Shown here: positions 8,580 to 19,794 of the stretch, one piece after another
Position numbering within the stretch: the first letter of the stretch is position 1
Layout of the letters: every line of letters begins with the position of its first letter
Source: Fuerstiella marisgermanici
Lineage (GTDB): Bacteria; Planctomycetota; Planctomycetia; Planctomycetales; Planctomycetaceae
Length of the DNA stretch: 64,000 bases
Reading direction: 5' to 3'
Assembly: GCF_001983935.1 (NCBI RefSeq)
Contig: NZ_CP017641.1
Location: 1,178,001-1,242,000 of the forward strand
Notes under the pieces: model-generated
Seen by the model: the letters and a program-made list of their open reading frames with translations, nothing else
Database searches by the model: none
Told to the model about the DNA's origin: nothing
Made by a program: the position numbers and the translations under genes

Positions 8580-10151
8580 TCACTTTGGCTGTATCGCAAT
8601 CAGGTCAGTCAGCTTCGAAGGAGATGCCAGGGGAAAGCGAGCTATGTACGCATCGAACTGAGGCCAGGTCTTTGACTTCCTCTGCGAACGACGATTGAGC
8701 CAGCGGAAGGCCAGCTGCTTTGCTGCCTGGCGGAATTTCATCAGTTGGGACCAATTGTCATTGATTCCATAGTACTGATAATGGCCACGCAGCTTCGCAT
8801 TCAACTTCGCCCAGACTTCGGACAAAGGTGTCGTCAGATTCCGTCGGAACCAATGCTTCAGATCGCCTACCTTAGCTCGGTATTTCTTACTGGCTGTCTT
8901 CCGTTTCGGCTTGAACTTTCCCGCACGACTCAGGCCGCAGTAATGAGTGAAGCCGAGGAAGTCGAACGTCGCGGGAGCCCCTTCGCCAAGACGCTGGCAA
9001 TCGCGTCTCGCAAAGCGGCCGAACCGCAGCAGTTTAGTCTTCTCTTCGGCCAGCTCCAGCGAGTATCGGGCCAGTCGCTTCGGTAGCACATCCTGAAAGC
9101 GTCTCGCGTCAGACTCCAGTTCGAACGCACAAATGAAGTCGTCCGCGAAGCGGACAATGTACGATTCACCTCGCATACGCGGCTGCACATCCCGGTCGAA
9201 CCATTGGTCCAGGACGTAATGCAAATACACGTTCGCTAATAACGGTGAAAGAACCGAGCCTTGCGGAACACCTTCGTCAGTGTTACGGCGACGACCTTCG
9301 ATCATCACACCGGACTTCAGAAAGCGCTGGATCAGGGCCAATAGCTTCGGATCGGAAATCCGCTTTTGTAGCAGTTCGAGCAAACGTTCATGACAAACGT
9401 TATCGAAGAAGCCACGGATATCCGCGTCCGAAATCCAGCTCACTTTCCGGGTCGCGATGGTTTGACCGTGCACACTTAAAGCCTGGTGGCATGACCGTCC
9501 CGGACGGAAACCATAGGAAGTCTCACAGAAGTCGACTTCGTAGATCCGTTCCAGAATCATCACGACCGCACGTTGTACGATCTTGTCTTCCACACTGGCG
9601 ATACCCAGCGGTCTGGTCTTGCCATTCCCTTTCGGAATGTCACGACGAAGACTGGGCTGAGGCCGATACGCACCACGGTGTAATCTGGTTAACAGGTCGT
9701 GCAGGTTGTCCCGCAGATTCGACTCGTATTGATCCACCGTGACACCGTCGACTCCGGGTGCCTTGCCTCGCTTGAGCTTGCGAAACGCATACCACAGCAA
9801 CTCGTAATTGAGCAGCGAAAAGAGGTTGTTAAACGCCTCTTCAGAGTACGTTTCCGCGCGTTGGGTGATGCGATCCAGTCGATCAAGCACCGGTGATCCG
9901 CCACTGAGTGCGGTCGGTGTATCGCTGGAGTCGCGTGATGGCCTGGCGGCCTTCCCTGCACCCGCATTACCGGGCTTCAATTCACGCGATTGGTCTTCGC
10001 GCTTCAACGGTACTATGCCGCCATCCGACTTCCCAGAGTCGTCTGCACTCCTTGCCTTTTCAGCTTGTACGTGCATACTCGTTTCGTCGTGATTGGACGT
10101 CACGTCGAACAAGAACAGCTGGGATCTCACTGGTTGCTTCATTGGCATCAT
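8580..10151 (-). CDS. ltrA: group II intron reverse transcriptase/maturase
   Basis: Reverse transcriptase of a group II intron. The RT core holds 'RKLKRGKAPGVDGVTVDQYE', 'RPLGIASVEDKIVQRAV', 'SYGFRPGRSCHQAL', 'GVPQGSVLSPLLANVYLH' and the active-site FADD box (a variant of YADD). The C-terminal part 'NAKLRGHYQYYGIN...RWLNRRSQRKS' is the maturase domain X. No HNH endonuclease domain follows. The frame stays open to 10265, and several Met codons lie near residues 39-42 of that longer frame; I chose 10151, but the first 90 or so residues are low-complexity and the true start could be further in. The enzyme splices the intron and reverse-transcribes it at new sites. Confidence 0.88.
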   Translation of the reverse strand: MMPMKQPVRSQLFLFDVTSNHDETSMHVQAEKARSADDSGKSDGGIVPLKREDQSRELKPGNAGAGKAARPSRDSSDTPTALSGGSPVLDRLDRITQRAETYSEEAFNNLFSLLNYELLWYAFRKLKRGKAPGVDGVTVDQYESNLRDNLHDLLTRLHRGAYRPQPSLRRDIPKGNGKTRPLGIASVEDKIVQRAVVMILERIYEVDFCETSYGFRPGRSCHQALSVHGQTIATRKVSWISDADIRGFFDNVCHERLLELLQKRISDPKLLALIQRFLKSGVMIEGRRRNTDEGVPQGSVLSPLLANVYLHYVLDQWFDRDVQPRMRGESYIVRFADDFICAFELESDARRFQDVLPKRLARYSLELAEEKTKLLRFGRFARRDCQRLGEGAPATFDFLGFTHYCGLSRAGKFKPKRKTASKKYRAKVGDLKHWFRRNLTTPLSEVWAKLNAKLRGHYQYYGINDNWSQLMKFRQAAKQLAFRWLNRRSQRKSKTWPQFDAYIARFPLASPSKLTDLIAIQPK

Positions 10152-10747
10152 GTGTAGCGCGATCGTGGCCTTCGACCCCGGGTCTCCGAGCTTCGCTCGC
10201 CAAAACGCGAAACTCAGTGTTGCCTTTAGCAGGTCCGAATGCCTGGGCAGATACCGAGAAAACATGCATTTCGGGGCTCAATACCATTCACGGTTTGGGC
10301 GGCCAGCCCAGTCCATTCGTCCTCACTACCTTTCTGTGTACGCTTCAACGCAACTGTTACCAGTGACGCTGCAACACTCGATACCGGGCCTCAGGCTAAG
10401 AGTTACCCGGACGGGATTCGCACCCGCTTGTCAATAAACCATTTCCAGTTCGCTCCGGACCCGCATGTCAGGTGGTGTGGGGAGGGTCACCGGAAACGGT
10501 GGCCCTTACCCGATTTGTCTGGCGCCAGGACACTCTACGTTGCCAACGACGACGCCCCATTCAAGGGGATGCGTCCACCCAGAACTTGCGGCAAACTGAG
10601 TGCAGACTTGGACGATTGATCTATTACTTGTCGAATGCCGAACTGTGTGACGCACTGCTTGTGAAACGAGCGGCATTCGACTACACGGTCGTCCTCAGGC
10701 GGGCACTCACCGTGATTCTGCCAGTTGACATGCAGCGTCTTGCCACG

Positions 10748-10975
10748 CTACTTCTCATCATCGTCTGCGGCCGACGAACCGGGCTGACCCTCTGATGCGC
10801 CGCCGACAACGACCACAAACACCGCGAATAGAATTGCGAGCATTGCGGCGCCAAGCCACAAGAAGGCAGTTGGAATATTGCCCGAAATCACATGCACAAA
10901 GAACAGAAGACTGGCGAACATCGCGGCAATGACAGAAATGGTAGCCAATGCGAGAATGCCCGCAACTTTCAGCAT
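10748..10975 (-). CDS. small two-helix membrane protein, hypothetical
   Basis: About 75 residues from ATG 10975 (a TTG at 11014 would add 13). Two hydrophobic helices (about residues 2-26 and 32-55) are followed by a Gly/Ser/Asp-rich polar tail ending in Asp-Asp-Asp-Glu-Lys. A GGGGAG run lies shortly before the ATG. It sits between the group II intron and an IS91-type remnant and may be a surviving chromosomal gene. No family recognised. Confidence 0.5.
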   Translation of the reverse strand: MLKVAGILALATISVIAAMFASLLFFVHVISGNIPTAFLWLGAAMLAILFAVFVVVVGGASEGQPGSSAADDDEK

Positions 10976-11137
10976 GCCCCGACTCCCCGACCGCAGATGT
11001 GTTTTGCCAGACAAAGTTAGAGTTCACCGGATTGCGGTGTGTGAGCGTGGATTCAGATTGGTCGTGGCCCGCAATACCGGTGCAACGGCGTGGTTGAACA
11101 GGACGGCTTTGCCGCTTCTATGGGGGTTGACCGCCGT

Positions 11138-11851
11138 TTACGGTGCTCGAGCGTGGACAACCGGTGGCTGATGACTTGTAAAATCACGAGGCAACGGACG
11201 ATAAACCAGTTGCATCACCACGTAGGTATTACACCGTGGACAACGCTGAGGGTCAAGTCTCTTGACCCCTGAGGCAGCCTGTTTGGACGCGGCGCGGCCG
11301 TCTTCGGCGGACAACTGTTCGCACACACGCTTTCGCTGACCCGCATTGCAATTGGCATACAGGCCGCTGCGGCGAATCATCCGCTGCCCCTTCGGCGGCA
11401 CGTGCTCAAACCAGCGCTTCAGAAATTCGTGCGGCGTGACTCGCATCAGCTTCTGCTGACCGTCGCGATGGTCGCGGTACCAGAACGCGATCTCATCCGA
11501 ATCGACTCGTTCAATCCGCCTGCCCGAGATCGGACTGCCACAGACATACTTCGCAAGGTATCCCGCCACCGAACAACCATGACGGTACGTTTCCTGAATC
11601 CGCGTGTTCCAGTCCGAGCGAGAAAGGCGGTTGAACAGCGAAACCGCCCGCGCCACCGTCAGATGTGGCGGCACGTCAAGTCGTTGCGAACGAACGGCTC
11701 GCTTCAGATAGTCGACCAGCTTGCCGCGAAACATGGCCTTCAGCACTCGCCCGGGCACGAGGATGGATTTCTTCGGCGTGACAAAGCGGCCCGCCGCATC
11801 GACGCCGCCTGCGGTCACCAAACAATGCACGTGCGGATGAATGCGGTCCAC
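11138..11851 (-). pseudogene. IS91-type HUH (Y2) transposase, 5'-truncated
   Basis: The fragment starts exactly at the HUH nuclease motif (HPHVHC, residues 5-10) and continues through 'TYRHGCSVAGYLAKYVCGSP', which carries the paired tyrosines of Y2 transposases, to a C-terminal CPRC zinc pair. The N-terminal zinc-binding domain of full-length IS91 proteins is missing. Upstream the frame meets a TGA within a palindrome at 11846-11866, so the gene is broken there. IS91 elements move by rolling-circle transposition; this copy should be inactive. Confidence 0.8.
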
Positions 11852-11866
11852 GAGTCACTCGTGGAC
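11846..11866. repeat. perfect 10-bp palindrome at the break of the IS91 remnant
   Basis: GTCCACGAGT, one base, then ACTCGTGGAC. It overlaps the first codons of the IS91-type fragment and introduces the in-frame TGA on the minus strand. It may mark the junction where the 5' part of the transposase was lost. Confidence 0.6.
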
Positions 11867-11899
11867 GCTCATCGGCTCCTCTAGTCATTGTTGCTGGTA

Positions 11900-13139
<1,240 letters not shown>

Positions 13140-13145
13140 AATCGA

Positions 13146-13218
13146 GCCCCATCCTTCGTCACCGTCACCTCAGCCGTCACAATCATGCGGTTGAGGTGAC
13201 GGCGGCGGAGGATGGGGC
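13146..13218 (+). repeat. long stem-loop just after the IS110 transposase
   Basis: GCCCCATCCTTCGTCACC... pairs with ...GGCGGCGGAGGATGGGGC over 30 positions with a 13-base loop; three of the four imperfect positions become G-U pairs in RNA. It begins six bases after the transposase stop. It lacks a T-tract. It may be part of the element's right end, a structured RNA or a transcription barrier. Confidence 0.6.
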
Positions 13219-13913
13219 GACCCCAAACCGTCAAAGCAACAACTGTAAGTCATTTCCAGAAAACTCACTTGAATCTCAAGACAGTCGCTACTTGCTGCAT
13301 TTGTACTGGCAGAGACAGTGGAACACCACAAATTCACGTCAACCCAACCGATCTGCACTGCGACCCCGCCGTATCGGGAGGTTGGTGAGGTGGTCGCCTC
13401 CGTCCGGGATCGGCAAAAAACCAGGTTGGGATTTTCAACCCACCTGCGTCACGCCCCCGAATTCACCCCTTAAAATTAAAGTGGAACGTCAAGCTCGCGC
13501 ACACTGCAAGTGCGACTGCCCGAGCAGCATGGGGCATTTGTGGCACTTTTGGTGGGGGACTGGGAAGAACGCCATTTCACCATCAAAGACACTGAAAAAG
13601 CCTCTGCAAACCGGCTCGGCAGTGACTGGTTGACACCCAAGATCAAATTAGGTGGGCACCCGACGCCCGGGTCATGTGATCCGATCATGGTCGGCGTGAC
13701 AGTCGGCCGGAAACTAAACGGGTTCCCTTAGGGTTAAATCTGTAGGGTCAACTCAAACTGCGTTTGAACAGGTTTGTCAGAGGCTGGTGCAAGTAACTTT
13801 CGTTTGGTCGCACGTCGTCAGCATATCTGTCGTTTGTGGAACTGACAAGGGCCTGTTTGTCGCGAAAACAATTTGGTTCAGGTCACCGAAATTCGCGACC
13901 GTAACGTTGACAA
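13219..13913. other. intergenic region, no gene recognised
   Basis: About 700 bases between the IS110 end and the SPOR-like gene. Short open frames exist on both strands, but none shows a family motif or a consistent coding character. Possibly eroded mobile-element sequence. Confidence 0.4.
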
Positions 13914-14981
13914 TCATCGACCCAGCCGTGGCACTTCGATCAGTCGTGGCTTCGTGTCAAACATCCACGTTTTTTCCGGCTGTTGCCCGACGGGCACGTG
14001 GCGAGGAATGGTCATCACTTCTGCCGTCATGACTTCCTTGCCTTCGTAAATGCGTGTCTTGCCGTTGAACAACTTGGCGAGTTGTGAGATCCGAGGATCG
14101 TCGGGGGTGTCAAACGAACCAACTGTCACGTAGGACTCGTAGCGATCATGAAACACCCACGCTTCGTGGTCGCGATCGTAACCCAGCTTGCGAGCGGCTC
14201 GAAGCGCTTCCGTTAACTCCCAGGCTTTTCGACCGGCGGCGTCGAGGTTGTTCCCAAACAGGTTCGCGAAACTCTTCTCAACCCGCTCGCTCACCTGATT
14301 ACCAACCTGCACGATCGACGTGCCCTTGTACGTTGCAATTCGCAGCGTGTATTTGCCTTTGTTTCTTAGCAGCGAATATTGCATATCGCCGTTCAGTTCG
14401 CGAAGCAGCGGGGTCGAAGAAGCGGCCTTGATCTCTGACGGGGGCATCAACGGATTGGTCGTCAGGTGAGCTCGACTCAAAACTTTTGGGCGACCGGGCG
14501 TCTTAGCGATAATGCCGCCGTTCTTTTTGTCCTTCATGAATTCCGGCTCATACTTTTCCTTCATCCAGTTCATGATGATTTGAGCCTGTTCGTCGTCGGC
14601 GCTGCGGAAATTTCCGGCCAGGACGGCGATGGCTTCGTGTTGAGCGATGTACTGCCCCGGCTTCCGGCCGGATGCATTGCCATCGTTTTCACGGACGTCC
14701 TGCAGACGCATGTCCTGCAGAAACGCGTAGGCTGGAATTCCTTTGCGGCGAAGCTCGTACACCAGTTCGTCGGCAGCCTGCCATGCTGACATGCCGCCTT
14801 CGGTTCGCCTTTCTTCCGGGACGTCTCGCAACGCAGCTACCATGATCATCCACGGGCCATGTTTGGATGTAAGCCGGTAGCGTTTTCCTTTCACAGCTTC
14901 AACTTTGGCGAAGGCTGACGAGGAAATGCAAACGGTAAGAGCGATGGCCAGAAGCGACGCAAACGGGCGGAAGGAGAACAT
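13914..14981 (-). CDS. secreted protein with two SPOR-like repeats, hypothetical
   Basis: A 355-residue protein with a clear signal peptide (about residues 1-25, cleavage after SSAFA). Two related segments, about 42-85 ('PWMIMVAALRD...SAWQAADELVYELRRKGIPAYAF') and about 258-320 ('AWELTEALRAARKLGYDRDHEAWVFHDRYESYVTVGSFD'), have the strand-helix pattern of SPOR peptidoglycan-binding repeats. It is likely periplasmic. The SPOR assignment is by eye and modest; a planctomycete-specific protein is the safe description. Confidence 0.7.
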   Translation of the reverse strand: MFSFRPFASLLAIALTVCISSSAFAKVEAVKGKRYRLTSKHGPWMIMVAALRDVPEERRTEGGMSAWQAADELVYELRRKGIPAYAFLQDMRLQDVRENDGNASGRKPGQYIAQHEAIAVLAGNFRSADDEQAQIIMNWMKEKYEPEFMKDKKNGGIIAKTPGRPKVLSRAHLTTNPLMPPSEIKAASSTPLLRELNGDMQYSLLRNKGKYTLRIATYKGTSIVQVGNQVSERVEKSFANLFGNNLDAAGRKAWELTEALRAARKLGYDRDHEAWVFHDRYESYVTVGSFDTPDDPRISQLAKLFNGKTRIYEGKEVMTAEVMTIPRHVPVGQQPEKTWMFDTKPRLIEVPRLGR

Positions 14982-15188
14982 CCGTGTCGTCCTTTTTTGA
15001 AGTGGAGAGAGGCGGCTGAGAACCGGTGAGAGAGGGGCCGAAGTTTATCGGCAGGCGAAAATTGAGTCCAGATGACTTCGATTGTCCGCAAATTTGCTGG
15101 CGAAACGGTGCGAATGGCTGATGAACAGTCGTACAATGGCTGCTACAATCGCGGACAACCTCCCACCGTTCTTCGAGTCCCACCAGTC

Positions 15189-18100
15189 ATGCGACACCCG
15201 GCCCTCCTAATCGCAGCTTGCTGTCTGCCAGCGTTTGTCAACGCGGCTGAAATCGATTTCAACAAGGACGTGCGGCCGATATTTTCGAACAAGTGCCTGC
15301 TGTGCCACGGGCCGGACCCGGAAGGATTGCAGGCCGGATTGCGGCTGGACGATCGGAAGTCGGCCACGGCTGAACTGGATTCTGGTGAAACCGCGATCGT
15401 GCCGGGCAAACCGGAACTCAGCGAACTGATCGCTCGCATCACAACGGATGACGAAGACCTGCGCATGCCGCCGGCGGATCACGGAGCAAAGTTGTCACCG
15501 GACGAAATTGCGATCCTCAAACAATGGGTCAGCGAAGGCGCGAAGTTTGCCGTTCACTGGTCGTACGTGAAACCGCAACGGCCCCAGGCGCCGCCAGCGC
15601 CTGACGACTTCGCCGATTGGGTAAACAACCCTGTTGATCAGTTCATCCTGGATAGCCTGACTTCGCGGGGTTTGCAGCCTTCACCTGCTGCCGAAAAATC
15701 GGCGATCGCGCGGCGAGTGTTTCTGGACCTGACCGGGTTGCCGCCCACGATCGAAGAAGTCGACGCATTCGTTGCCAGCGAAGACCCACTGGCGTATGAA
15801 AAGTTGGTCGATGATCTTCTGCAGCGGCCGGCATTCGGTGAACACTGGGCTCGCAAGTGGCTCGACCTGGCTCGCTATGCCGACAGCGCCGGCTATGCCG
15901 ATGACCCAGCTCGCACGATCTGGGCATATCGCGACTGGGTGATCAAAGCGATGAATGAGAACATGCCGTTCGATCAGTTCACCATTGAGCAAATGGCGGG
16001 AGACCTGCTGCCTGATGCGGCCGAACATCAGCTAATCGCAACGGCCTTCCACAGAAACACGCTGACGAATAACGAAGGCGGAACTCAGGACGAAGAATTT
16101 CGAAACGTGGCGGTTGTCGACCGAGTGAACACGACGATGGCCGTGTGGATGGGCACGACCATGGCGTGTGCTCAATGTCATACTCACAAGTACGACCCGA
16201 TCACGCAGGAGGAGTACTTCCAATTTTTCGCGATTATGAACAGCACTCAGGACGCCGACAAACGGGACGATTCGCCGCTACTGGAAATCTTCACGGACGC
16301 ACAAAAGCAACAGCAACGCGACCTGCGAGCTCGCATTGCCGATCTGAAGTCTCAACTTGCCACGCCGACACCGGAACTGGCGAAAGCACAAAAGCTGTGG
16401 GAGAACGCGCTGCGCAGCGAACCCACATGGACGTCCGCTCGGCCCACTGCCGTGAAGCGAAACAGTGAGCAACCGATTGGCGTAACGGAAGACGGTGTTG
16501 TGGCCGTCGATACCGAAACGCTGGAAGCCTTGCCCACTCAGGATACGTATGTCGTCGATGTGCCGGTCGCTCAGGATTCGATCGTACGAGCGGTCCGATT
16601 GTCGACGGTGCCTGATGCGTCATTGCCCGCGGGCGGCAGCGGACATTCCGGCGGCAATTTTGTGATCACCGGGCTGAAAGCGGAATGGGTGCCCACAAAA
16701 GCAGAATCGCCTCAGGGGCGTTTCGTGCGGATTACTCAACATGGCAAGAACCAGATTCTGTCGCTGGCTGAGGTGCAGGTGTTTAGCGATGAAAAGAATG
16801 TGGCGTTGAATGCCGACGCAACTCAGCATTCGACCGACTTCAGCGGCCCGGCAAAGCTGGCCGTCGATGGGACCACGGACGGCAACTTCGAAAACAAGTC
16901 GGTAACTCATAGCAAGACAGAAGACAACCCGTTTTGGGAAGTTGATCTTGGCAAGGTCTACTCCATCGATCGCATCGCCGTTTGGAATCGGACGGACAAC
17001 GATTTGCAGAAGCGACTGAACAATTACAGCGTCACTTTGCTGGACGAGGAGCTGCAGGAAGTTTGGTCGCAGCGGATTAAAGAAGTGCCTGATCCGTCCA
17101 TTGAAATCAAACCGACGAATGTTCGCAGCCTAAAGTTTTCGGACGCTGTGGCTGACTACCACCAACCCAACTTTGAACCGGCGGAAGCGTTGACCGGCAG
17201 CCGAAACCGCGAAAGTGGTTGGGCGGTTGGGGGATCAGTCGACAAGCCTCATCACCTTGTCGCGTCGCTCACAACGCAGCTTGAAGTGGATTCGCCTGGC
17301 ACGCTGCGAATCACGATCGAACACAATTCACCACACGCTCGACACTTGTTGGGCCGGTTCCGTCTTTCGACCACGGATGACCCATCGGCCACTGCTCGAG
17401 CCAGCATTCCGGCGGAGATTCTGGCCATTGCCGATCAGCCAGCTGACAAGCGGTCTGCGGAAGACGCGGCCAAACTGGCATCTCACTACCGCAACCACAA
17501 AGCTGGATTGTCGGCCGGCGTGCGAAACGAACTGAAGGCGACGGAAGCCAAACTCGCAGCCATCAAGCCCGCGACTTCGGTCCCTGTGCTTCGTGAACTG
17601 GCCGAATCGCGAGAAACTCATTTACAGTTTCGAGGCAGCTATCTCGACAAAGGGCCAAAGCTGGAACCAGGCCTGCCGGCCGCGTTTCATGAAGGTGAAG
17701 CCAATCGTCCGTTGGACCGGTTAGCCATGGCAGAATGGCTTATTAGCGAAGACAACCCGCTGACTGCACGAGTCCTCGCGAATCGTTATTGGGAAACGAT
17801 CTTTGGCCGAGGCATCGTGTTAACCAGTGAAGAGTTTGGTTCGCAGGGAGAACCGCCGACTCATCCCCGGCTTCTGGACTGGCTGGCAACGGAAGTGATC
17901 CAGAGCGGCTGGAATCGAAAACACATGCTGCGAATTTTGGTCACGTCTGCAACCTACCGCCAGTCGGCGAAAGTTTCGGCCGAAAAGGTGGCTGCGGATC
18001 CCGACAACCGCTGGCTGTCCCGCGGGCCTCGCATTCGCCTGAGTGCCGAAATGGTGCGTGACCAGGCATTATTCGTCAGCGGACTTCTCAGTAGCAAAAT

Positions 18101-18653
18101 GTACGGGCCGCCCGTCAATCCGCCTCAACCGGACCTTGGGCTGAAAGCGGCGTTCGGTAGTTCAACCGACTGGAAGACAAGCGAAGGCGAGGACCGCTAC
18201 CGTCGCGGGATTTACACTACATGGCGGCGCAGCAACCCGTATCCGTCGATGGCCACGTTTGATGCTCCCAACCGAGAAGTCTGCACGGTGCGTCGCAACA
18301 GTTCCAACACGCCGCTGCAATCGCTGGTTACGTTGAACGACCCGGTGTATGTCGAAGCCGCCCAGTCGCTGGCGCGTGTCGCGCTGGAGCATTCTGACGA
18401 CGTTACCGAACAGGTGACGCACGCCTTCCGTCGATGCACGTTGCGTTCGCCGACCGCAGGCGAACTGGCCGCATTGGTTGCATTGTTCGAGGATTCGAAG
18501 CAGAACCTGGCGACTCAACCGGATGACGCCATGCAACTGGCAACGAATCCACTGGGCGAACTACCGGACGGAATGGCTGCCATCGACGCGGCGGCGATGA
18601 CGGTGGTAGGTAACGTCTTACTGAATCTGGATGAAATGTTCCTGAAACGTTGA
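15189..18653 (+). CDS. PSD1 / planctomycete cytochrome C domain protein with discoidin insert
   Basis: About 1154 residues from ATG 15189, which begins a signal peptide ending in VNAA; an upstream frame to 15072 is not needed. Domains in order: planctomycete cytochrome with haem motif C36-L-L-C-H40; DUF1549 (about 145-355) with a second haem-like motif CAQCH near 327; a discoidin/F5-8C-like domain (about 505-640, 'NPFWEVDLGKVYSIDRIAVWNR'); DUF1553/PSD1 (about 835-1050, 'NPLTARVLANRYWETIFGRGIV'). Such giants are typical of planctomycetes, are usually near sulfatases or glycosidases, and are thought to act in polysaccharide breakdown at the envelope. Biochemical role is unknown. Confidence 0.93.
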   Translation: MRHPALLIAACCLPAFVNAAEIDFNKDVRPIFSNKCLLCHGPDPEGLQAGLRLDDRKSATAELDSGETAIVPGKPELSELIARITTDDEDLRMPPADHGAKLSPDEIAILKQWVSEGAKFAVHWSYVKPQRPQAPPAPDDFADWVNNPVDQFILDSLTSRGLQPSPAAEKSAIARRVFLDLTGLPPTIEEVDAFVASEDPLAYEKLVDDLLQRPAFGEHWARKWLDLARYADSAGYADDPARTIWAYRDWVIKAMNENMPFDQFTIEQMAGDLLPDAAEHQLIATAFHRNTLTNNEGGTQDEEFRNVAVVDRVNTTMAVWMGTTMACAQCHTHKYDPITQEEYFQFFAIMNSTQDADKRDDSPLLEIFTDAQKQQQRDLRARIADLKSQLATPTPELAKAQKLWENALRSEPTWTSARPTAVKRNSEQPIGVTEDGVVAVDTETLEALPTQDTYVVDVPVAQDSIVRAVRLSTVPDASLPAGGSGHSGGNFVITGLKAEWVPTKAESPQGRFVRITQHGKNQILSLAEVQVFSDEKNVALNADATQHSTDFSGPAKLAVDGTTDGNFENKSVTHSKTEDNPFWEVDLGKVYSIDRIAVWNRTDNDLQKRLNNYSVTLLDEELQEVWSQRIKEVPDPSIEIKPTNVRSLKFSDAVADYHQPNFEPAEALTGSRNRESGWAVGGSVDKPHHLVASLTTQLEVDSPGTLRITIEHNSPHARHLLGRFRLSTTDDPSATARASIPAEILAIADQPADKRSAEDAAKLASHYRNHKAGLSAGVRNELKATEAKLAAIKPATSVPVLRELAESRETHLQFRGSYLDKGPKLEPGLPAAFHEGEANRPLDRLAMAEWLISEDNPLTARVLANRYWETIFGRGIVLTSEEFGSQGEPPTHPRLLDWLATEVIQSGWNRKHMLRILVTSATYRQSAKVSAEKVAADPDNRWLSRGPRIRLSAEMVRDQALFVSGLLSSKMYGPPVNPPQPDLGLKAAFGSSTDWKTSEGEDRYRRGIYTTWRRSNPYPSMATFDAPNREVCTVRRNSSNTPLQSLVTLNDPVYVEAAQSLARVALEHSDDVTEQVTHAFRRCTLRSPTAGELAALVALFEDSKQNLATQPDDAMQLATNPLGELPDGMAAIDAAAMTVVGNVLLNLDEMFLKR

Positions 18654-18679
18654 TAACTTCCGCTCGCTGGATAACGCTT

Positions 18680-19735
18680 ATGTGCCGCCTGAATGTCATG
18701 CTTTCTTTCACCGCTTTCATGCTGGTGACGGCAACAAACATATTTCCGTCCTCACCGATTGCAAATGCCGAGGACGGTTTCAAACTTCAGCAATCCGCCA
18801 GCGTTGAAATTATTAAGCGAGCTCTTCCAGTAATCACCGAAGGAGCGGAAACGTGGATGGCGGACAACGATTGTCTTTCCTGTCATCGCATTTCCTTCGC
18901 AGCGTGGTCCTTTAATCGAGCCCTTGAAGCTGGTTTCGCAGCGGATCGAGATGACGCGGAAAAAATCCGAGCCTGGGCGACTTCGTGGAAGAAGATTGTC
19001 AACCCCACGCGTAGAGAGGGAACAACGCAAGCTGAGGCACTGCTCGGCGACCCGGATACGGTGGCACAGCTGCTGATCGGTCGTCCGGTGATTGCGGAGG
19101 GCAGTGCCGATCCGGAATGGGTTGCAACGTATCGCGCGTCACTCGGATCTTCGCAACAGGAAGACGGCTCATGGAAGTCCGGCGGGCAACTGCCTTTGCA
19201 AAAGCGGCCCAAGAAAGAAACACAGGATGTGACCACTCACTGGTCGCTGATTGCACTCGCAGCGACGTCGCCCGGTAAACCAGCGGAAGATCCTGCGTTC
19301 GTTAACGCGAAACCATGGCTTGCTGCGGAAAGTACCGGAACATCTACCGAATGGTGGGCCACAAAACTGATACTCGAACGCCTGACCGGTGAAGAGGCGA
19401 CTGCCCTGGATTTAAGACAGACTTTACTTAGCTTTCAAAACCGGGACGGCGGCTGGGGCTGGCTGACTGCCGACGACAGCGACGCTTTAGGGACGGCCAT
19501 AGCACTTTATCCGCTGGTGCAAGATGGCCTGGTCAGTGAGACGCCAGCGATACAAGACGCGATCAACTATCTTGGTTCCACACAAAACGACGAAGGAGGC
19601 TGGTCCGTAAATGGCACAAAGAAGAACTCCCGCGACGAAGTCACTGAAACGGCGTCGTACTGGGCAGCCTGCTGGGCGATCATCGCCCTGTCAGAAACTG
19701 TGAACAAGAATCATGGCGTGACAGCACTGGATTGA
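18680..19735 (+). CDS. secreted terpene-cyclase-fold (prenyltransferase repeat) protein with haem motif
   Basis: About 351 residues. A signal peptide ends near ANAEDG. A CLSCH haem-type motif lies near residue 64, followed by repeats of the QxxDGxW type: 'SSQQEDGSWKSGG', 'FQNRDGGWGWLTADDSD', 'TQNDEGGWSVNGT'. These build the alpha/alpha-barrel of squalene cyclases and protein prenyltransferases, but no DxDD acid motif is present, so catalysis as a cyclase is unlikely. The gene starts 26 bases after the PSD1 gene and both have a CxxCH, suggesting a joint redox role. TTG 18650 or ATG 18698 are alternative starts. Confidence 0.78.
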   Translation: MCRLNVMLSFTAFMLVTATNIFPSSPIANAEDGFKLQQSASVEIIKRALPVITEGAETWMADNDCLSCHRISFAAWSFNRALEAGFAADRDDAEKIRAWATSWKKIVNPTRREGTTQAEALLGDPDTVAQLLIGRPVIAEGSADPEWVATYRASLGSSQQEDGSWKSGGQLPLQKRPKKETQDVTTHWSLIALAATSPGKPAEDPAFVNAKPWLAAESTGTSTEWWATKLILERLTGEEATALDLRQTLLSFQNRDGGWGWLTADDSDALGTAIALYPLVQDGLVSETPAIQDAINYLGSTQNDEGGWSVNGTKKNSRDEVTETASYWAACWAIIALSETVNKNHGVTALD

Positions 19736-19794
19736 TGAGCGATAACATGCCCTAATCAGCCGTTCGATTCGCGCTAATCCATTCAACTTTCCGC

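Larger units (their letters stand above)
8521..10655 (-). mobile_element. group II intron (boundaries approximate)
   Basis: The intron-encoded reverse transcriptase sits in the expected place, and a domain V hairpin is visible on the minus strand at 8554-8522 (GAGCCGGATGCG ... GCACGTCCGGTTC). The 3' end must lie a little below 8521, but I could not fold a convincing domain VI there. A GTGCG at 10655 on the minus strand is a candidate 5' end (consensus GUGYG), and the 400 noncoding bases before the ORF would hold domains I-III. Both ends need covariance-model confirmation. Confidence 0.7.
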
